A stretch of 64,000 nucleotides of DNA from Pochonia chlamydosporia 170 (taxonomy: Eukaryota > Ascomycota > Sordariomycetes > Hypocreales > Clavicipitaceae), in the NCBI RefSeq assembly GCF_001653235.2, contig NC_035791.1, forward strand, positions 1,116,001 to 1,180,000, written 5' to 3'. Shown one piece after another: positions 44,284 to 57,200 of this stretch (position 1 is its first letter; every line of letters starts with the position of its first letter). The notes under the pieces were generated by a model. It saw nothing but the letters and a program-made list of their open reading frames with translations, was not told where the DNA came from and searched no databases. The translations under genes and the position numbers were made by a program.

Positions 44284-45264
44284 TCACGGCTCACCAAGCT
44301 GAAACTTCATCCGCTCCAAATACCCCTTCACATCCACCAACTCCATTCCCCTCTGAGCATTCACCGTCTCCCCCTTCTCCCACGCGACTCCCCTCCCCTG
44401 CGCAAACGTATCCCTATACTTGACCATAACCGTCGGATCCTCATCCATCTGCCTCCTCAGCGTGTCCAAATCCCAAAGTTCCCTCGTAAACTTCGTTCCA
44501 AAATGCGATTCCAGCAAATCCGCCAGCTCACCATATGATATCGTATCCCCCGCCGTAAGAACAACCTCATTCCTAATTCCCCTCGGATCAAGAATAACAT
44601 CTGCCGTAACCCTCCCTATATCCAGCGGTGTCGTCACCGTAATCCTATTATCCCAACTTCCCAGCGCCCTAACAACCCTCTTCCCCAAATCAACGACCCC
44701 AAACTCCGGCACAAACAAAAAACTCATAAACAACCCCGTCGACACAATCACCCACTCCGTCTCACTCTGGCCCCTCAACAGCCTCCGCACATCAAGCTGC
44801 TCGTCAAATAAATCCTGCGAGCTCCCCTCCCCAATAACATCATACCGCATGCCGTACTGCCACGGAAAATACCGCCTCACGTTCCCTTGCAAAACCGCCT
44901 CCGCAATCTTCATCTGCGTCCCGCGCGGCAACTCCATCCCCGAACATGACACCACAGTGTGGTAGTTGGTGAAAATGCCGGCTAGCTCTTCTACGCTGGC
45001 TAGGACCACGTCTGCGGATTCGAGATGCACGTTTAGGCTCTTGATCTTTTGGATGGTTCGTTTTTTGGCGGGCGCTGCAGAATCGAGGGTTGCTTGTCTG
45101 ACGAGCGCGGATACTTTGACGTGTTGTCGCTTGGGGTGGGCGGCGAGGGCTGAGAGGACGCTGAGGCCGAGTTCGCCTGCGCCGATGACGAGGATGCTTG
45201 TCATGTTGGGTTGGGGTTGGTTGAGGCGGTTGAGGGCTGCGAGGTTGGCTGCGGAGAGTTGCAT
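44284..45264 (-). CDS. NmrA / isoflavone-reductase-like oxidoreductase
   Basis: A 326-aa single-exon protein with an N-terminal NAD(P)-binding motif, ILVIGAGELGLSVLSAL (about residues 24-40). NYHTVVSCSGMELPRGTQ, RYFPWQYGMRYDVIG and the TGLFMSFLF region match fungal NmrA-like/isoflavone-reductase-like proteins of the atypical SDR group. The classic YxxxK is not seen, as is usual in this group. Members reduce small aromatic compounds or sense the NADP ratio. Either the first ATG (45264) or the one twenty codons later, just before the nucleotide motif, could be used. Cytosolic. Confidence 0.85.
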   Translation of the reverse strand: MQLSAANLAALNRLNQPQPNMTSILVIGAGELGLSVLSALAAHPKRQHVKVSALVRQATLDSAAPAKKRTIQKIKSLNVHLESADVVLASVEELAGIFTNYHTVVSCSGMELPRGTQMKIAEAVLQGNVRRYFPWQYGMRYDVIGEGSSQDLFDEQLDVRRLLRGQSETEWVIVSTGLFMSFLFVPEFGVVDLGKRVVRALGSWDNRITVTTPLDIGRVTADVILDPRGIRNEVVLTAGDTISYGELADLLESHFGTKFTRELWDLDTLRRQMDEDPTVMVKYRDTFAQGRGVAWEKGETVNAQRGMELVDVKGYLERMKFQLGEP

Positions 45265-46102
45265 GTTTGGGGGGTATTTGTATTTATGATGGGGGTACAG
45301 GGATGTGAAGGCCTGGAGGGCTGTTAGTGTCGTTGACTGCTTAGTGATTAGTTTCCACGGAGGTGAGGAATTGGTAAGTTGGAGATTATATCGGAGATAG
45401 GGTTTAGGTGGGAATGAGATGTTGGTTAGTTTATGCTGTAAAGTCCGAAAGCCAAGACTCTGAGAGAAGTGGTGAGACTGGTGGCATGATATTGGCCACG
45501 GGTTTTATTTGTCAGGACGGGTCACGGATTGTCTTGGTATTCTGTACTTCAGGTTGCTTTTATGTTTAGACTGGCTGACGGCGCCGTCCGAGTTGACTTG
45601 CGGGGTTGGCGCAAAGAACCGGTCTTTAATTTGGAGCCGAGGCAGGCTAAGTTAAGTCTGTTGGGAATGGTCCCCATTTCATGCTCTGATGGCTGTGTTT
45701 TGTAGAGTTTGGATGTTGTATAATATATGGTAGACGCTCTTCCACCACTGATGTACCGTAGGGGTTTTAATAGCATTTAAACAGGGAAACGTATCGCAGA
45801 TTGCCTTGTGTGCGAAGGCACATTGGGATGTATTAGTGTTTAGTTGGAAATGGGGATATACTCTTTACTACATACTGTAGGAAGCCAGATGTATAGGTTT
45901 AGGGTCAGAACGTTTTGTTCCCGGACGGTAATCGCTGTCATCCAACCCAGTGATAGTCACCTCTTCTTTCAATCTCATCTATCGTCTATACGTACAAAAT
46001 GCAGAAGTCTAACCCTGATCTTACGGAATACAGACCACACTATCAAAGCATCTCCTTCCCGAGATGTCTCCGTTTTGGATAGTGCAACAGATTTCCCGTC
46101 CT
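45265..46102. other. Intergenic, 0.8 kb
   Basis: Promoter side of the NmrA-like gene and 3' side of the aspartic protease gene. Nothing else is seen. Confidence 0.5.
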
Positions 46103-47484
46103 TCACCCTTGCAAGTCCTTATTGGCAAACCCAACAATGCCATCCGCATAGTCAAACACAACAAACTGTGCCTTCAAGAAAACATCGCCCAGGACAGAAA
46201 ACGGGAGGCCAGCCGATGACTGAAGACCGCCGAAACAGTACTCTTGATTCTCGTTGCCGTAGATCATATAACGTCCAGGAACCTTGCCTTGATATTTCTT
46301 AATCGTAAGATAGAAGTCGGGTAGCTCTGCATCGCAAGGGAATACCATCATGCCGTGTGAAAGGTCATAAAGAGAACCAGGAACCTGCCCGTAGTAGTCG
46401 TACACGACGCTATCAGGAAGTAAAAGTAGTGAAGTGCCCGTGTCGACAATTGCATCAATTATCTCGTCGTGCTCCGTCTCAGCAATCTTGTACCCCGTGG
46501 GTGAGATTCTCCAGAACGGACTGGTCGGGTCGACTTGAGCGTATTGAATGTTGCCCGTGTACTCGGATTTGTTGATGTATCCAAAGTTGTAGTTGCCAGG
46601 GGCATTTCGTTGTAAGTTGGCTGTGAAAATAGGTAGAGAGAGCTGGTCCTTGATGTTGTCGATGTACGTGTGCTGAGGGGTCGGTCGGACGGTATTAGCA
46701 GCGCTATTTGCCAACCCTAAAATTCCGGATACAAAGTTGTCCCTGGAAATATCATCGGACACATTCACAGCCACTTGCACCGCTTGATCGTTTACATAAG
46801 TATCTCCAATTTGTACCCTGTCGGTGTACACGTAACCATTGGCGTGAGCACTGTCGCCGTATTTTATTTTCCACGTTTCGCCGTCCAAAAACTTCATAGT
46901 TGATGAATCATTCGGCCTGTAAAGAACCTGGCCTTTTACCATGGTGTCGGTGGTGTCCGTTGAAAATGTCCAACTGATGAGTATTAGATGCTAGCGACGA
47001 TGATGAAAGGGTGGGGGAATTATAAGCATACAAATCTGAAGACCCTGTATCCAAATTTAGAGGAATAGACTGCGGTGGTGTACCGATGTCCACGATGATA
47101 CCATATTCTGAGTCTGAACGGGCAGGTAGTGCTTGAACGGTTCCTGTTTGCCCATCTCCTGTTGCACTCATTAGCAATACCATCTCTCGGCTTAGCAGTC
47201 ATAGTCGTAGGTGATGGTCACTTACCTTGGTTGTACATGCCAAACTTGATACGCAAGTCTGGATTGCTTTCCAAAGCCTTGGACAAATTGGCAGGTAGTT
47301 TCTGTGCGTACTTCATGTGAGCCCGCAAAAGGTCCATCGGCCCATCATGTCCCTTGAAGTTTTTATTCTCAATTTGATTCAGTGTGAAAGATTTCCCATT
47401 CGCCTTGGGTGCTCGGGTGGCGTGTCGCGTCGCGGCACCGTCTGCGAGAGCAGCCAAAAGAGCTGCGACGACTACTGCTTTCAT
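46103..47484 (-). CDS. Secreted aspartic protease, penicillopepsin-like (A1)
   Basis: Three exons (47484-47226, 47158-47032, 46973-46103) with introns of 67 and 58 nt give 418 aa. A signal peptide (MKAVVVAALLAALADGA) is followed by a propeptide with FTLNQIENKNFKGHDGP. The mature enzyme starts around residue 95. The first catalytic motif is LNLDTGSSDFWTFSTDT with Asp123, restored across the second splice. The flap is IKYGDSAHANG, the second catalytic motif is AIVDTGTSLLLL with Asp306, and the tail is GDVFLKAQFVVFDYADG. Both Asp are present, so it should be active at acidic pH outside the cell. Confidence 0.93.
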
Positions 47485-48957
47485 AGTGATAAAAATACAG
47501 TTTCATACGCAAGCGAGCGATTCGATAGCGACAGAATCACCTCAGCTGGCGTCCAAGCACTGCAGACCACTGTTTATTGCTTAAGCAAAAGGAAAGCACG
47601 AAATGACCAAGTCGTACTTACAGTGGGGGGTCAAAAGTATATGAACTACCCAGGTAGTAAAGGGTATCGCGTATCGCAGTAAATGCTACGACATATCGAG
47701 ACATCTTAGTGTATTCTTGGCCATGGGCAAATACTTTATACCACAGGCTGTAGTTTGACATTTGGCTCCTGGTACGGCCTCACTACCACGAACGACATCC
47801 CTGTGTCTTGGCTCTTAAGGGAGGCATGCTGAAGAACATTGGCTGCTGGGTTAGATGGAACGCAAGCTGGAGATGCTGCGCGACTGTGCTGGTAAAAATA
47901 TGTACCAACGGAGGAATGTTCCTCGTGCGACTGCGACAAATTCCCTTAGGGTCGGCTAGCCCGACTCAAGTATGATGCGGCTCTGATCAAGGAAAAGCGT
48001 ATGCTGGAAAGGGCGAGTCGAAAACCTTGAGCACATGGTGAGACATTGAAATTAAGGTACAGTAAGCCTGCTGCCCTTTGTTTGGCACAATGAGACGCGA
48101 GGAGGCGTCAGCTGTGGCCGAAAGAGACACTACAAAGATTGATGACAAGTGATTATCGGAATGTACGGAGTAGTAGGCAGGGTATTCCCGCCGTTGGACT
48201 AATGCTGCGAGATGTGTCCATGTCGAGGACTGGATAGTCCAGAGGTCCTAATGCTCCTGATGTCCCTGGTTACCAGGCTGGGCCAGACTCAAGAGCTCGA
48301 ATGAAGATTTCACAATTGGCATGGCGAGGCTCGTCTTGTAGGATGTGGAGTTTAGTAGCAGCTGGACGAGGAGTCACACAAGGCTCAGAATGATGTGACA
48401 TGAGATTTGTCAAAAGAGATGCGAGGTGAGCCATGGCGATCTGGTTCCATGTTGCTTCACCCAGGCATGGAATGCCTTGCAGCTGGGCTCCACTAATTGG
48501 GCAGGAGCGCAAGTGACCCAATTTGATTGCAGGAGGAAGGAGCGGTCGGCAGAAATGGATCTTGGCTGTGTCACTTCATCTCAAGTGACCTCAGCTTTCG
48601 TCGTGCATTCAATGTTTGGTCAAAGGCGGCAAAAATGGATCCATCGCCAGCTAACCTCAACGATTACCTATCATCTGCAAATGATGCAGGGACCACAGCC
48701 CAGATGCCCAGATGCAGCCAGGCCCAAATGGCCCCTCCATGAGTCACGGCTAGAGTCTGGTGGGCTAGATCAGATATGAGCAACAAGCAACGAGGGGCGA
48801 ATCCTTGGTGGGGTCAATGAACAAATCGAAAAAGTCGCCTGCCCTTCCACCACTTTGAAATTTTTAGATAAGATAGCAGCCTCGACCGCATTTTCAGACG
48901 CATAATCACAACAAGCACCCTTTTGCTTTTGCAATTTACGCACCGATAAAAGCAAAA
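47485..48957. other. Intergenic, 1.5 kb, divergent promoters
   Basis: Upstream of the protease gene (minus) and the RIO1 gene (plus). Open stretches are short and unconvincing; no gene is supported. Confidence 0.5.
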
Positions 48958-50677
48958 ATGCCGGGAGAAACTACTTCAACAGCCTCACCGGCTGCACCGC
49001 ACGAACCCCCATTCACATACACCGCCAACCAGGGCTATGTCGAGCCATCCCAAGAAGTTCCCCCCGAAGTCCGCATGCCTCGTGGTGCCCCTCACCCAGA
49101 GCAACACAACGAAGATGACGACAATGACTTCGATGATATCTTTGAAGATGACGATATAGAAGAGGAGGAGTGGACCGGGGATGCCAGAGATCTCACAAAG
49201 ACGTACAACCGCCAGCGCCAACTGCAAGACAACAGCAATGGAGTCGTCGCTGCCCCTCGGTCGAACCAGCAGAAGCCCACGGCGAATACCTTTGCCAGTG
49301 TGGACGACCAAGTCTCCGCGCTGTCAAAACACGCTGCCAAGATTCGATTAGATACTGTAAAGCAGAGCGATGAGAAGGATAAAGACAAGGCGGATCGCGC
49401 CACCAGCGACCAAGTCCTGGATCAAAGAACTCGCATGATTTTGCTGCAAATGATCAATCGAGGCTTTGTCAGCGAAGTCCATGGTGCGATTAGCACCGGT
49501 AAAGAGGCCAATGTCTACGGAGCGATGCTTGTCGATGACAAGACCGGCGATGTAGTGCATAAGGCTATCAAGGTTTACAAGACGGCCATTTTGGTCTTCA
49601 AGGACCGTGAGAGATATATTACTGGCGAGCACAGATTTAAAGGTGGCTTTGACAAAGGCAACAACCGCAAAATGGTCAAGCTTTGGGCAGAGAAGGAATT
49701 TCGAAATCTGAGGAGAATCCACAGCGCGGGTATTCCCTGCCCGGAGCCGATCTCCTTGAAGCTGCATGTTCTTGTCATGGGATTCTTGGGCGACAGGAAG
49801 GGCTGGGCGTACCCGCGACTCCGAGATGCCACTCTCATCGGTGACGACGTTGACCAGCAATGGAGAACACTGTATATTCAGCTCCTCGGTATTATGCGCA
49901 AAATGTACCAAGTATGTCGGTTAGTACACGCCGATCTTAGCGAGTACAACATCCTATACCACGACGGCCTCCTTTACATCATCGACGTATCACAGAGTGT
50001 GGAACCAGACCACCCCCGCTCCCTTGAATTCCTTCGGATGGATATCAAAAACGTCGGCGACTTTTTCAGACGCAAGGGCGTCGATACGCTTTCCGATAGA
50101 GCCATCTTCAACTTCATCACTGCCGCAACAGGCCCCGTCGAGGAGCCCGGTCTGGCTGAAACGCTCGAGAAGTTGTACGAGACCCGTGAATCTGCGGCCG
50201 ACGAAGACCAAGCCGCAGCTTTGGAAGTCGACAACGAAGTATTCCGCAACCAGTATATTCCCCAGACGCTAGAGCAAGTGTACAACATCGAGAAGGATGC
50301 GCAGAAGCTTAGCCAGGGCGAAGGTGGTGATCTTGTCTATAAGAATCTCCTTGCAGACCAAGTTGTGCGGCCCGAGGAAGACCAAAACGATGAAGATGAC
50401 TCAGAAGACGAGTCCGGCTCTGGCGTTTCCCTGTCTGGCAGCGAATCTGGTGACGAGAGCAAATTTGATAAAGGTCGTCCTCGTGGTCGCAAGTTCGAGG
50501 ACAAGGATGAAAAGAAGGTTTGTCAGACTTGTTCCCAACTAACGCGATTGTGAGTACTAACAGTGGCAGCAACATAAACAAGCCGTCAAGGAAGCCAAGC
50601 GGGAGAAGAGAAAGGACAAAATGCCGAAACATCTCAAGAAGAAGATTGTCTCTAGCACTTCCCGACGCAAGAAGTAA
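48958..50677 (+). CDS. RIO1: RIO1 atypical serine kinase/ATPase
   Basis: Two exons (48958-50517, 50570-50677) with a 52-nt intron give 555 aa. After an acidic N-terminus (DDDNDFDDIFEDDD) the RIO domain has the ATP loop GAISTGKEANVYGA (about 177-189), Lys205 in AIKVYKT, RLVHADLSEYNILYHDG with Asp326 and Asn331, and IIDVSQSVEP with Asp343, the aspartate that is phosphorylated in the family. The STGKEANVY and HADLSEYN forms are those of RIO1. The C-terminus is acidic, then Lys-rich (KKQHKQAVKEAKREKRKDKM) across the splice. RIO1 releases factors from pre-40S ribosomes in late maturation and is essential in yeast. A nearby AG at 50563 would add two residues. Confidence 0.95.
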
Positions 50678-51048
50678 AGAGTCCATCTAAAAGAAATAAA
50701 AAAGAAATCTGATAGAAATTCGCGACAAATGCCAGATAATCCAGGTTGGATACAGTCGGATGATGAGCCTTCACTGTCGGGATGTGTTTATCGCCACTCT
50801 GGCGTGTAACCTCCTCGATCTGACTCTTACGCTTCGGCGTAAAGAGTATGAGGATCAAAGAGAGCGCTGACGACTGATATGCCGAAGTTTATAGTGTCAC
50901 TCATATTCGCTCCAATAGCTACAAGCACTACCCAATATACATTTTGGCTGTCGTACATAAAATTCGTTCCCGTGCCGTCCAACGCGTGAAAGTAAATCGT
51001 AACCTAACCACTGCCTCAACTCCATATCGCTAACAAAAAAGTCGTGTC
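50678..51048. other. Convergent intergenic gap
   Basis: Between the 3' ends of RIO1 (plus) and the Zn2Cys6 gene (minus). Nothing else is seen. Confidence 0.5.
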
Positions 51049-53686
51049 CTAGAAATAAAATTGCTGTTGCGGTTGTCCTGGTGGTGGTTGGGCCATAAAG
51101 TCAAAGTTCATGGCGTCTACGCCTGAATTCCAGGGATCAGGGGATGCTATAAATTGTCATTATTGGCGGATGTATGTGTGAGGGGAAACTTACCACCCCA
51201 GATGGAGTCGTATAGGTCCATCGGTGCCATTAATTGTGTTTGGTCGACGGGTATGCCGCCGAGACCGTCGAGGTTCATACCAACTGGTAATGCTTGCGAA
51301 TAGGGGATTCTACACATAATTAGATGAGGGTTTTCACACGGTTTGGTTTGAACTCACGTTGAAAAGTCCTGCAGTGACGCTCCGTTCTGCATCTCTGCCA
51401 TGGCGAGCGCAGCGTCTTCGCGAGGATCACCTGCCGCTTGCGCAGCACGGAGTTGGCTGTTGAGATTCCCTCCGCTTGTATTGGCCAACATGAAGGGGGG
51501 AATAGGCGTTCTCGTCCCACTTCCTCCTCCTGAGGAGTCACCTTCGCGCTTTAATGCGCTTGGGATGACGGTCCCGTGCTCGTAGATATTCTTCAACGCA
51601 GTAAGTGCTCGCCAGAGTGGACCAGAGAGCTCAATATCCTTGTCGCTCACGGGGATATGAGGCTCAGGGGAACTGGCTTCCTTTGCAGCTGTAGCAGACA
51701 GGGCGGCGATCAAGTCTCCCTGAAGTTGACGAATTTCTGGGTCCGTCTTGGTCTCGCAGAGGATGCCGAGTAGGAGAGCAGATGACAACCCGTGGTATGT
51801 AAATGCCCAGCTTCGGGTTGGAATCACAGAGAGTTGGTGCATGGCTAAGAACATGCGCACCGTTTCAGTCAGGTTGTCTTTGCACCTATCCGCAAGCTCC
51901 TTTTTTTGCTTGGGGTCAAATTCGCAAGTGCGTTTCAATGCTGGCCGGCAAGATACGGAGATGACAAAGGATGTGTGTAGCCGTATTGCGTAGTATTGTA
52001 GTCGGTGTAGCGCCGTCTTACACTGGTCCTTGTCTTGCATGTGTGGTAGGGATCGCCGACGAAGGCTTTCGACCGCTTCGCAGTTGTCTACGATTTGTCC
52101 GTAGGATGATGTAGCGGTTGCGTCGGGGTTAAGCCGTCGAGATATGATTTCGATGAGATGATACATCATCTCTAAATAGGTGAACTTGCCAGGTGTTGCT
52201 TCCGGGCTGATGGGGATATCGCAGCTTGGAAAGTTTGTCATGGGAGTTCTGATGAAATGTTAGCTCGAGGGTAGGGATAAAAGGAAGTGGTGGTGGAGTG
52301 CATACCGGTCGAAGGAAAGTGAAGTCAGCGTATCATGCCAGACACATGTCCACCAAAGCTTCCGTCTGGTCGTCTCCTTGGCTTTGGCATCTGGGGGAAC
52401 ACTGTCCAGGCCCTCCAGGCTAGTAGCACGTTGGAGGCCTAAGGATTGTGCTAAACGACATGTAAGACCTGTCAACGCCCACGATGCTTCGGCCTTCATG
52501 TCATTTAAAAGAACGAAGCTTGTGAGCAACAATGCTTGAATGGAGTCAAACGACGGTCTAATGCTGTTAGAATGAATGGTATAGATGGGTGTCGTGTGTA
52601 CCTACCGTAGTAGAAAATTGCCTAACCGCAAAAAATGGAATGAAATTTGTATGTACTTTTGAGAGTCACGAGTTCGAATGTGATAGGGGCTCTCATGGTA
52701 CTGAGAGCCAACGGCTAATACGGCGAAGAGAATAGCAAGCCATGATGCCGCGACTGGCCGTGACGACTTCATTGAGGTTGACGCGTTCCGGGAGCGATCC
52801 TCAAGATATACCATGAGCTTTGATTCGAAATCGTCAATATCGCAAACGAAGCCCCAAAATGGCTGTGGAATTTCTTTGTAAGTACGGAATAGCCTGCCAG
52901 ATGTTAGTCATAGCCCACTGGTGGTGCTTGAGCCACATACTTCATAACTTCTCGATCTGATGGAAGCTCGGCAGAGATATCCTGAGCTAATCGATGCAAA
53001 TGCTGAGACGACATGAGAGGGAATGGCGCGGAGGTATCCAAGCCCAGAATAGACCGCATGTCCCGACGGATATCCACAGAATCATTCTTCTCAATTGGTG
53101 ACGACTGCTCTCGGAGTAAAGCCGGGATGCTGTTCTGGCCAAGATAACGGTCTCCAACCGATTCGGTATCATCTAAGCTTGTTGAGATTCCTGCTTAATC
53201 TGATTAGATGAATCACAGGTAACCGCATGAGAACAGTTTGCTCACCTATAGTTCGAGGCCAGCTCTCTCCACGTTCGGACTTTCGGCTTTCCTCACGACC
53301 ATCAGAGAATGAGCAGGCGCGCTTTTTGGCTTGGCCATTTTGAGCCGCAGTAGTATTCTTGGAAGTGGAAGAGCGATTTGGCTTGTAAGAGCACAGCTGA
53401 GGGTGCTCTCGCTTGACACAGTTCTCGCATGGCTGTTTGTTGTCACATTTCACTTTCCTTTGTCGACACGGCCAACAGGCAGTTCCTGGAAGAATCAGCA
53501 TCGCCATGTTGCAAACGCAGTGAACTCAATTGCATCATAAGGCCAGGGCCACCTCTATCATCAATGAGTTCTGAGAGTGTACTTACCATATCGTACTTTT
53601 CGATGAGAGTGGATGATACGACTTGCTTCCTCTGGCGTCAGCTCGTCAACGGGAATCGTCTCCTCAGTTTCGGTAGTCTCGGTCAT
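51049..53686 (-). CDS. Zn2Cys6 fungal transcription factor, eight exons
   Basis: Exons: 53686-53587, 53485-53246, 53190-52941, 52893-52606, 52563-52306, 52248-51358, 51309-51194, 51146-51049. The seven introns are 42-101 nt with GT...AG ends, and the joined frame is 746 aa. The zinc cluster spans the first splice: CWPCRQRKVKC then CENCVKREHPQLC, i.e. C37, C40, C47, C53, C56, C65 (CX2CX6CX5CX2CX8C). The fungal-specific factor domain carries YKEIPQPFWGF, SWLAILFAVLAVGSQY, RPSFDSIQALLLTSFVL, EASWALTGLTCRLAQSLGLQ and RRKLWWTCVWHD. The C-terminus is Pro/Gln-rich (MAQPPPGQPQQQFYF), a likely activation tail. No target can be read. It is divergent from the RdRP gene. Confidence 0.9.
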
Positions 53687-54276
53687 TGCGCAGACAGCTG
53701 TTCGCGATGCGGATTTCGTATACACTGATAGTTATAAGACAGAAACTCGTTTGCGAAGCCAATAACAAGTCCGATGTATCGATTACACAAGTAACGGGCT
53801 CATACTTGGTACCAAACACACGGTTCAGCAATGCCGAATACCGAGTGGATTTTGGATATCCGCTGCTGGAGTCAGGGAAACAACGCCGGATGTCCGATCA
53901 CGTGATGAGATTTGCTGGCACTGTACTGTGAGGGGAATGGTCAACAGAGCGCACAGTGCAAGCCCCTCTCCTTTCTTCCGCCACATCAAGGGACCGACCC
54001 CGCTTCTTCTGCAACGCCGCATCTCGGTCTGCAACAAGCTGGTGGTTCATTTTCGTCTCGTCTTGACCCACGCCACAACCTAGCGTCGGCAGTTCCCGCA
54101 CTTGCGTTCTCGGGACTCACCAATCGGTCTGTTCGTGATCGTTTCTTGGGTTTCGCTTGGGCTCCATGTCATTGTGTGGCTGTTGCAACGGCAACACTGA
54201 CCCCGCGCCTTGCTTTGAGGGTTGTCAGTCTTGAACTGGCAAGTGGGATTTGGCATTCAATGATACCTCTTTCCAA
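53687..54276. promoter_or_regulatory. Divergent promoter region, regulator / RdRP
   Basis: 590 bases separate the ATG of the minus-strand Zn2Cys6 gene from that of the plus-strand RdRP gene. No coding signal is convincing. Both genes' promoters must lie here. Confidence 0.55.
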
Positions 54277-57200
54277 ATGACCCGAAAGAGGCTGTCGAAT
54301 GACAGCACTTCAACATCAAAAAGGACCAAAAAGGTCATAGGGGGCGGACAGGTCAATGCATATGATGACATTGACTCCATCCCATCGAGGTCAGCACGTA
54401 AGGAGCAGTCGTCTGGCGTAGTGTCGGCAACTAGCCCGTTCGGTGCTCAAACGATTCGCTCAATTTTCCAGAGACGCTTCGATACAGACACTTCGTTTTC
54501 ATCATCATCTGCTGCTACATCCAAGAACACCTCTTTCACATCTGACTGCAATACATCCCCGGAGGATGACCTTACCGACTATTTTACTACCCAAGAATCA
54601 CCCTCGGAATCCGAAAATGAATCTGACGGGAACCACTCGCTCAAAGAGATAGAGAACAGGCTACGGAATGTTTGGCGTAGGTGTTACGTATCCTACATCG
54701 ATTTGTTGATCTTACTAATGTGATAACGAATAGCTAGATTTGCCAATGAATCCTTCAACCACGCGCCGCTTGCTACCACTTGGGAGTTGGCGAGGTTGGC
54801 GCTACACTGTGGAATAAACCTGGCAGATTGTGATATTCGGTACGGTGATGATACCCAGTGGCACGAGCAACCTGCGCTTCGATCGGCCCTTGAAAAGTTA
54901 CCCGCGTTCAAAAACAAGTCGCTTCCACAGTCTAGTGGCTCTGGCGCTTGGGATCTGGCTCTGAAGGGGTTCCAGTCACAAAGTCAAGCTGTAACGCTGT
55001 CTGCCGAGTTGACGCTGAATTCGAGCTCAACTGGTCCTCTCTTTTCACTCAAGCTTTCTCCGTTGCAAGCTGACAAAAGTCATCGGCTAGCTCGTCGATT
55101 TGGGGCTGATCGATTCATGGAAATCCTGATCCCGTCCCTTTCATATGTCCAGAAAGTCACAAAAAACGAGAGCGCTGGTGATGCAATTCTCGCGTGGCTG
55201 AAAGACAGACACTACTTCCTGGGGAGACGTTGGGCTGCATTTTACTGCCGAAATGGAGAAAAGACCAAAGTCAAGACCAAAACACAAGGCAAAGATTCCC
55301 AAGGAATACACAGAGAGAGAATATTCCTCTTTGCGTGCAATGGGGACAGTTTCCGCCGGCCCGCAATTGGTTCGTTACCCCCAGTCTCTGAAGCTATTAT
55401 GCCGCACATCCGGACTAGAGTCCAGCTACCTGAAATGCTGGCTTGGGCTATCAACGGTCTTTTCGACACCGATCAACAGATTCCAAAAATATTTTCCAGG
55501 ATCAGCCTCAGTAAGGACTATCGGACAGATGCCTCAATTTCTTCTGAAATGCTGACGGTGCGGTCTAGGTCTTACCCGGACATGGGCTACTGTTGAGCTC
55601 GAAAGGGAACAAATACACAATCTTACTAGTGACATAGGTGGTGATTCTCCAATGAATGATGGAATAGGCAGAATGTCGAAGAGCCTAGCGACGAAAATAG
55701 CCGACAAGCTCGGTCTTAACGAAGTTCCATGTGCGTATCAGGCGCGTTTAGGCAGTGCCAAAGGCATGTGGATTGTCGATGCAGATGCAACCCTTGGGGG
55801 CGATGACTGGATTGTCACCTATCCATCTCAACGAAAATGGAATTGCGACAACCATGATATCCACCATCGCACGTTTGAAGTAAAGGAATGGTCAAAAGAG
55901 CCCAGACCCGCGACATTGAATCAACAGTTCATACCGGTTCTGGAAGAGCAGGCCATTGACCCTCAAAGGATGCGAGCGACGATATCAAAGAGGCTGGAAA
56001 CCGGCCTAGAGAAGGATCTTGCGGAGCAGAAAACCGCGATGAACGATTCTGCAGATTTGAGGCTTTGGTTGCACCAGGGTGGTGGACCCAAACCGGGAGG
56101 AGGCGGCTTTTACATGCCCTTTTTGGGTGGGTTGCCGAAGGAACGAGATGAGTGCACTTCATTTCTTCTAGATCATGGCTTTGACCCGAAGACTTGTAAG
56201 TTTATGCAAGATCTATGCTGGGAAACCGTACAGCAACGCCGTGATATCTTGAGGAAGAAGATGAATATTCGGATCCCATGTTCCGCCTATCTCCTCATGG
56301 TTGTTGACTTTTCATCATCATTGGAAGAGAATGAGGTCCATGTATCCTTCTCTACGAAGTTTCAAGTCGACGGCTTTTGTGACACCCTGTTGGAGGGTAT
56401 GGAAGTGCTAGTAGCCAGAGCGCCGAGTCATCTGCCGAGTGACATACAAAGAGTGAAAGTCGTCTCGAAGCCTCAACTCCGGCACTTGAAGGATGTCATC
56501 GTTTTCTCTATAAAGGGCGATGTGTCTCTTGCCGACAAGCTCTCCGGCGGAGACTATGATGGTGATAGAGCCTGGGTTTGCTGGGACCAAGATATTGTCC
56601 AAAACTTTCGCAATTCACCAACCCCAAACTCAGATACAGATCCCATCAAGCTGGGCCACTTGCGACGACTAAACAGATCCATGACCCAAATTCGGCTTGA
56701 AGAGCAAACCGACGATGCTGCTTGTACGAAATTTCTCTACGAGTCGTTCCGTTTCAACATGCAACCATCCCTTCTTGGAAAATGCACGGACTACAAAGAG
56801 CGGTACTGTCACCACATCAAAAGCGTTTCACGCACCAGCACCATCATACTCAGCAGAATGCTGGGATATCTTGTGGATCAGGCGAAACAAGGATTTCTCT
56901 TTACGTCCGCAGACTGGGATGAATTTCGCCACAGTTTAAACTTGCCGAGATTCCTTCCAGATCCAGATTACATGCAAGATCGGCCATCACAGGACATTTC
57001 TAAACAAGCTAAACCACACATTCTTGATTATCTAAAGCACGTTGTTGCGGCAACGATTCTAGATCGAGCCCTTGCCGAGTTTGACAAGGCTTTGAAGAGC
57101 TACAATGCCAACTACTTCGACGCGGACCTGACAAAGCTCTACAGGTACTATGACGAGTCGCATCAGAAACACCCAACATGGAGTAAAGTCCAAAAGAAAT

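Noticed and set aside
50564..50569. Alternative RIO1 acceptor adding two residues
   Set aside because: The AG directly follows a TACTAAC branch-like site, too close to be used; the next AG is preferred.
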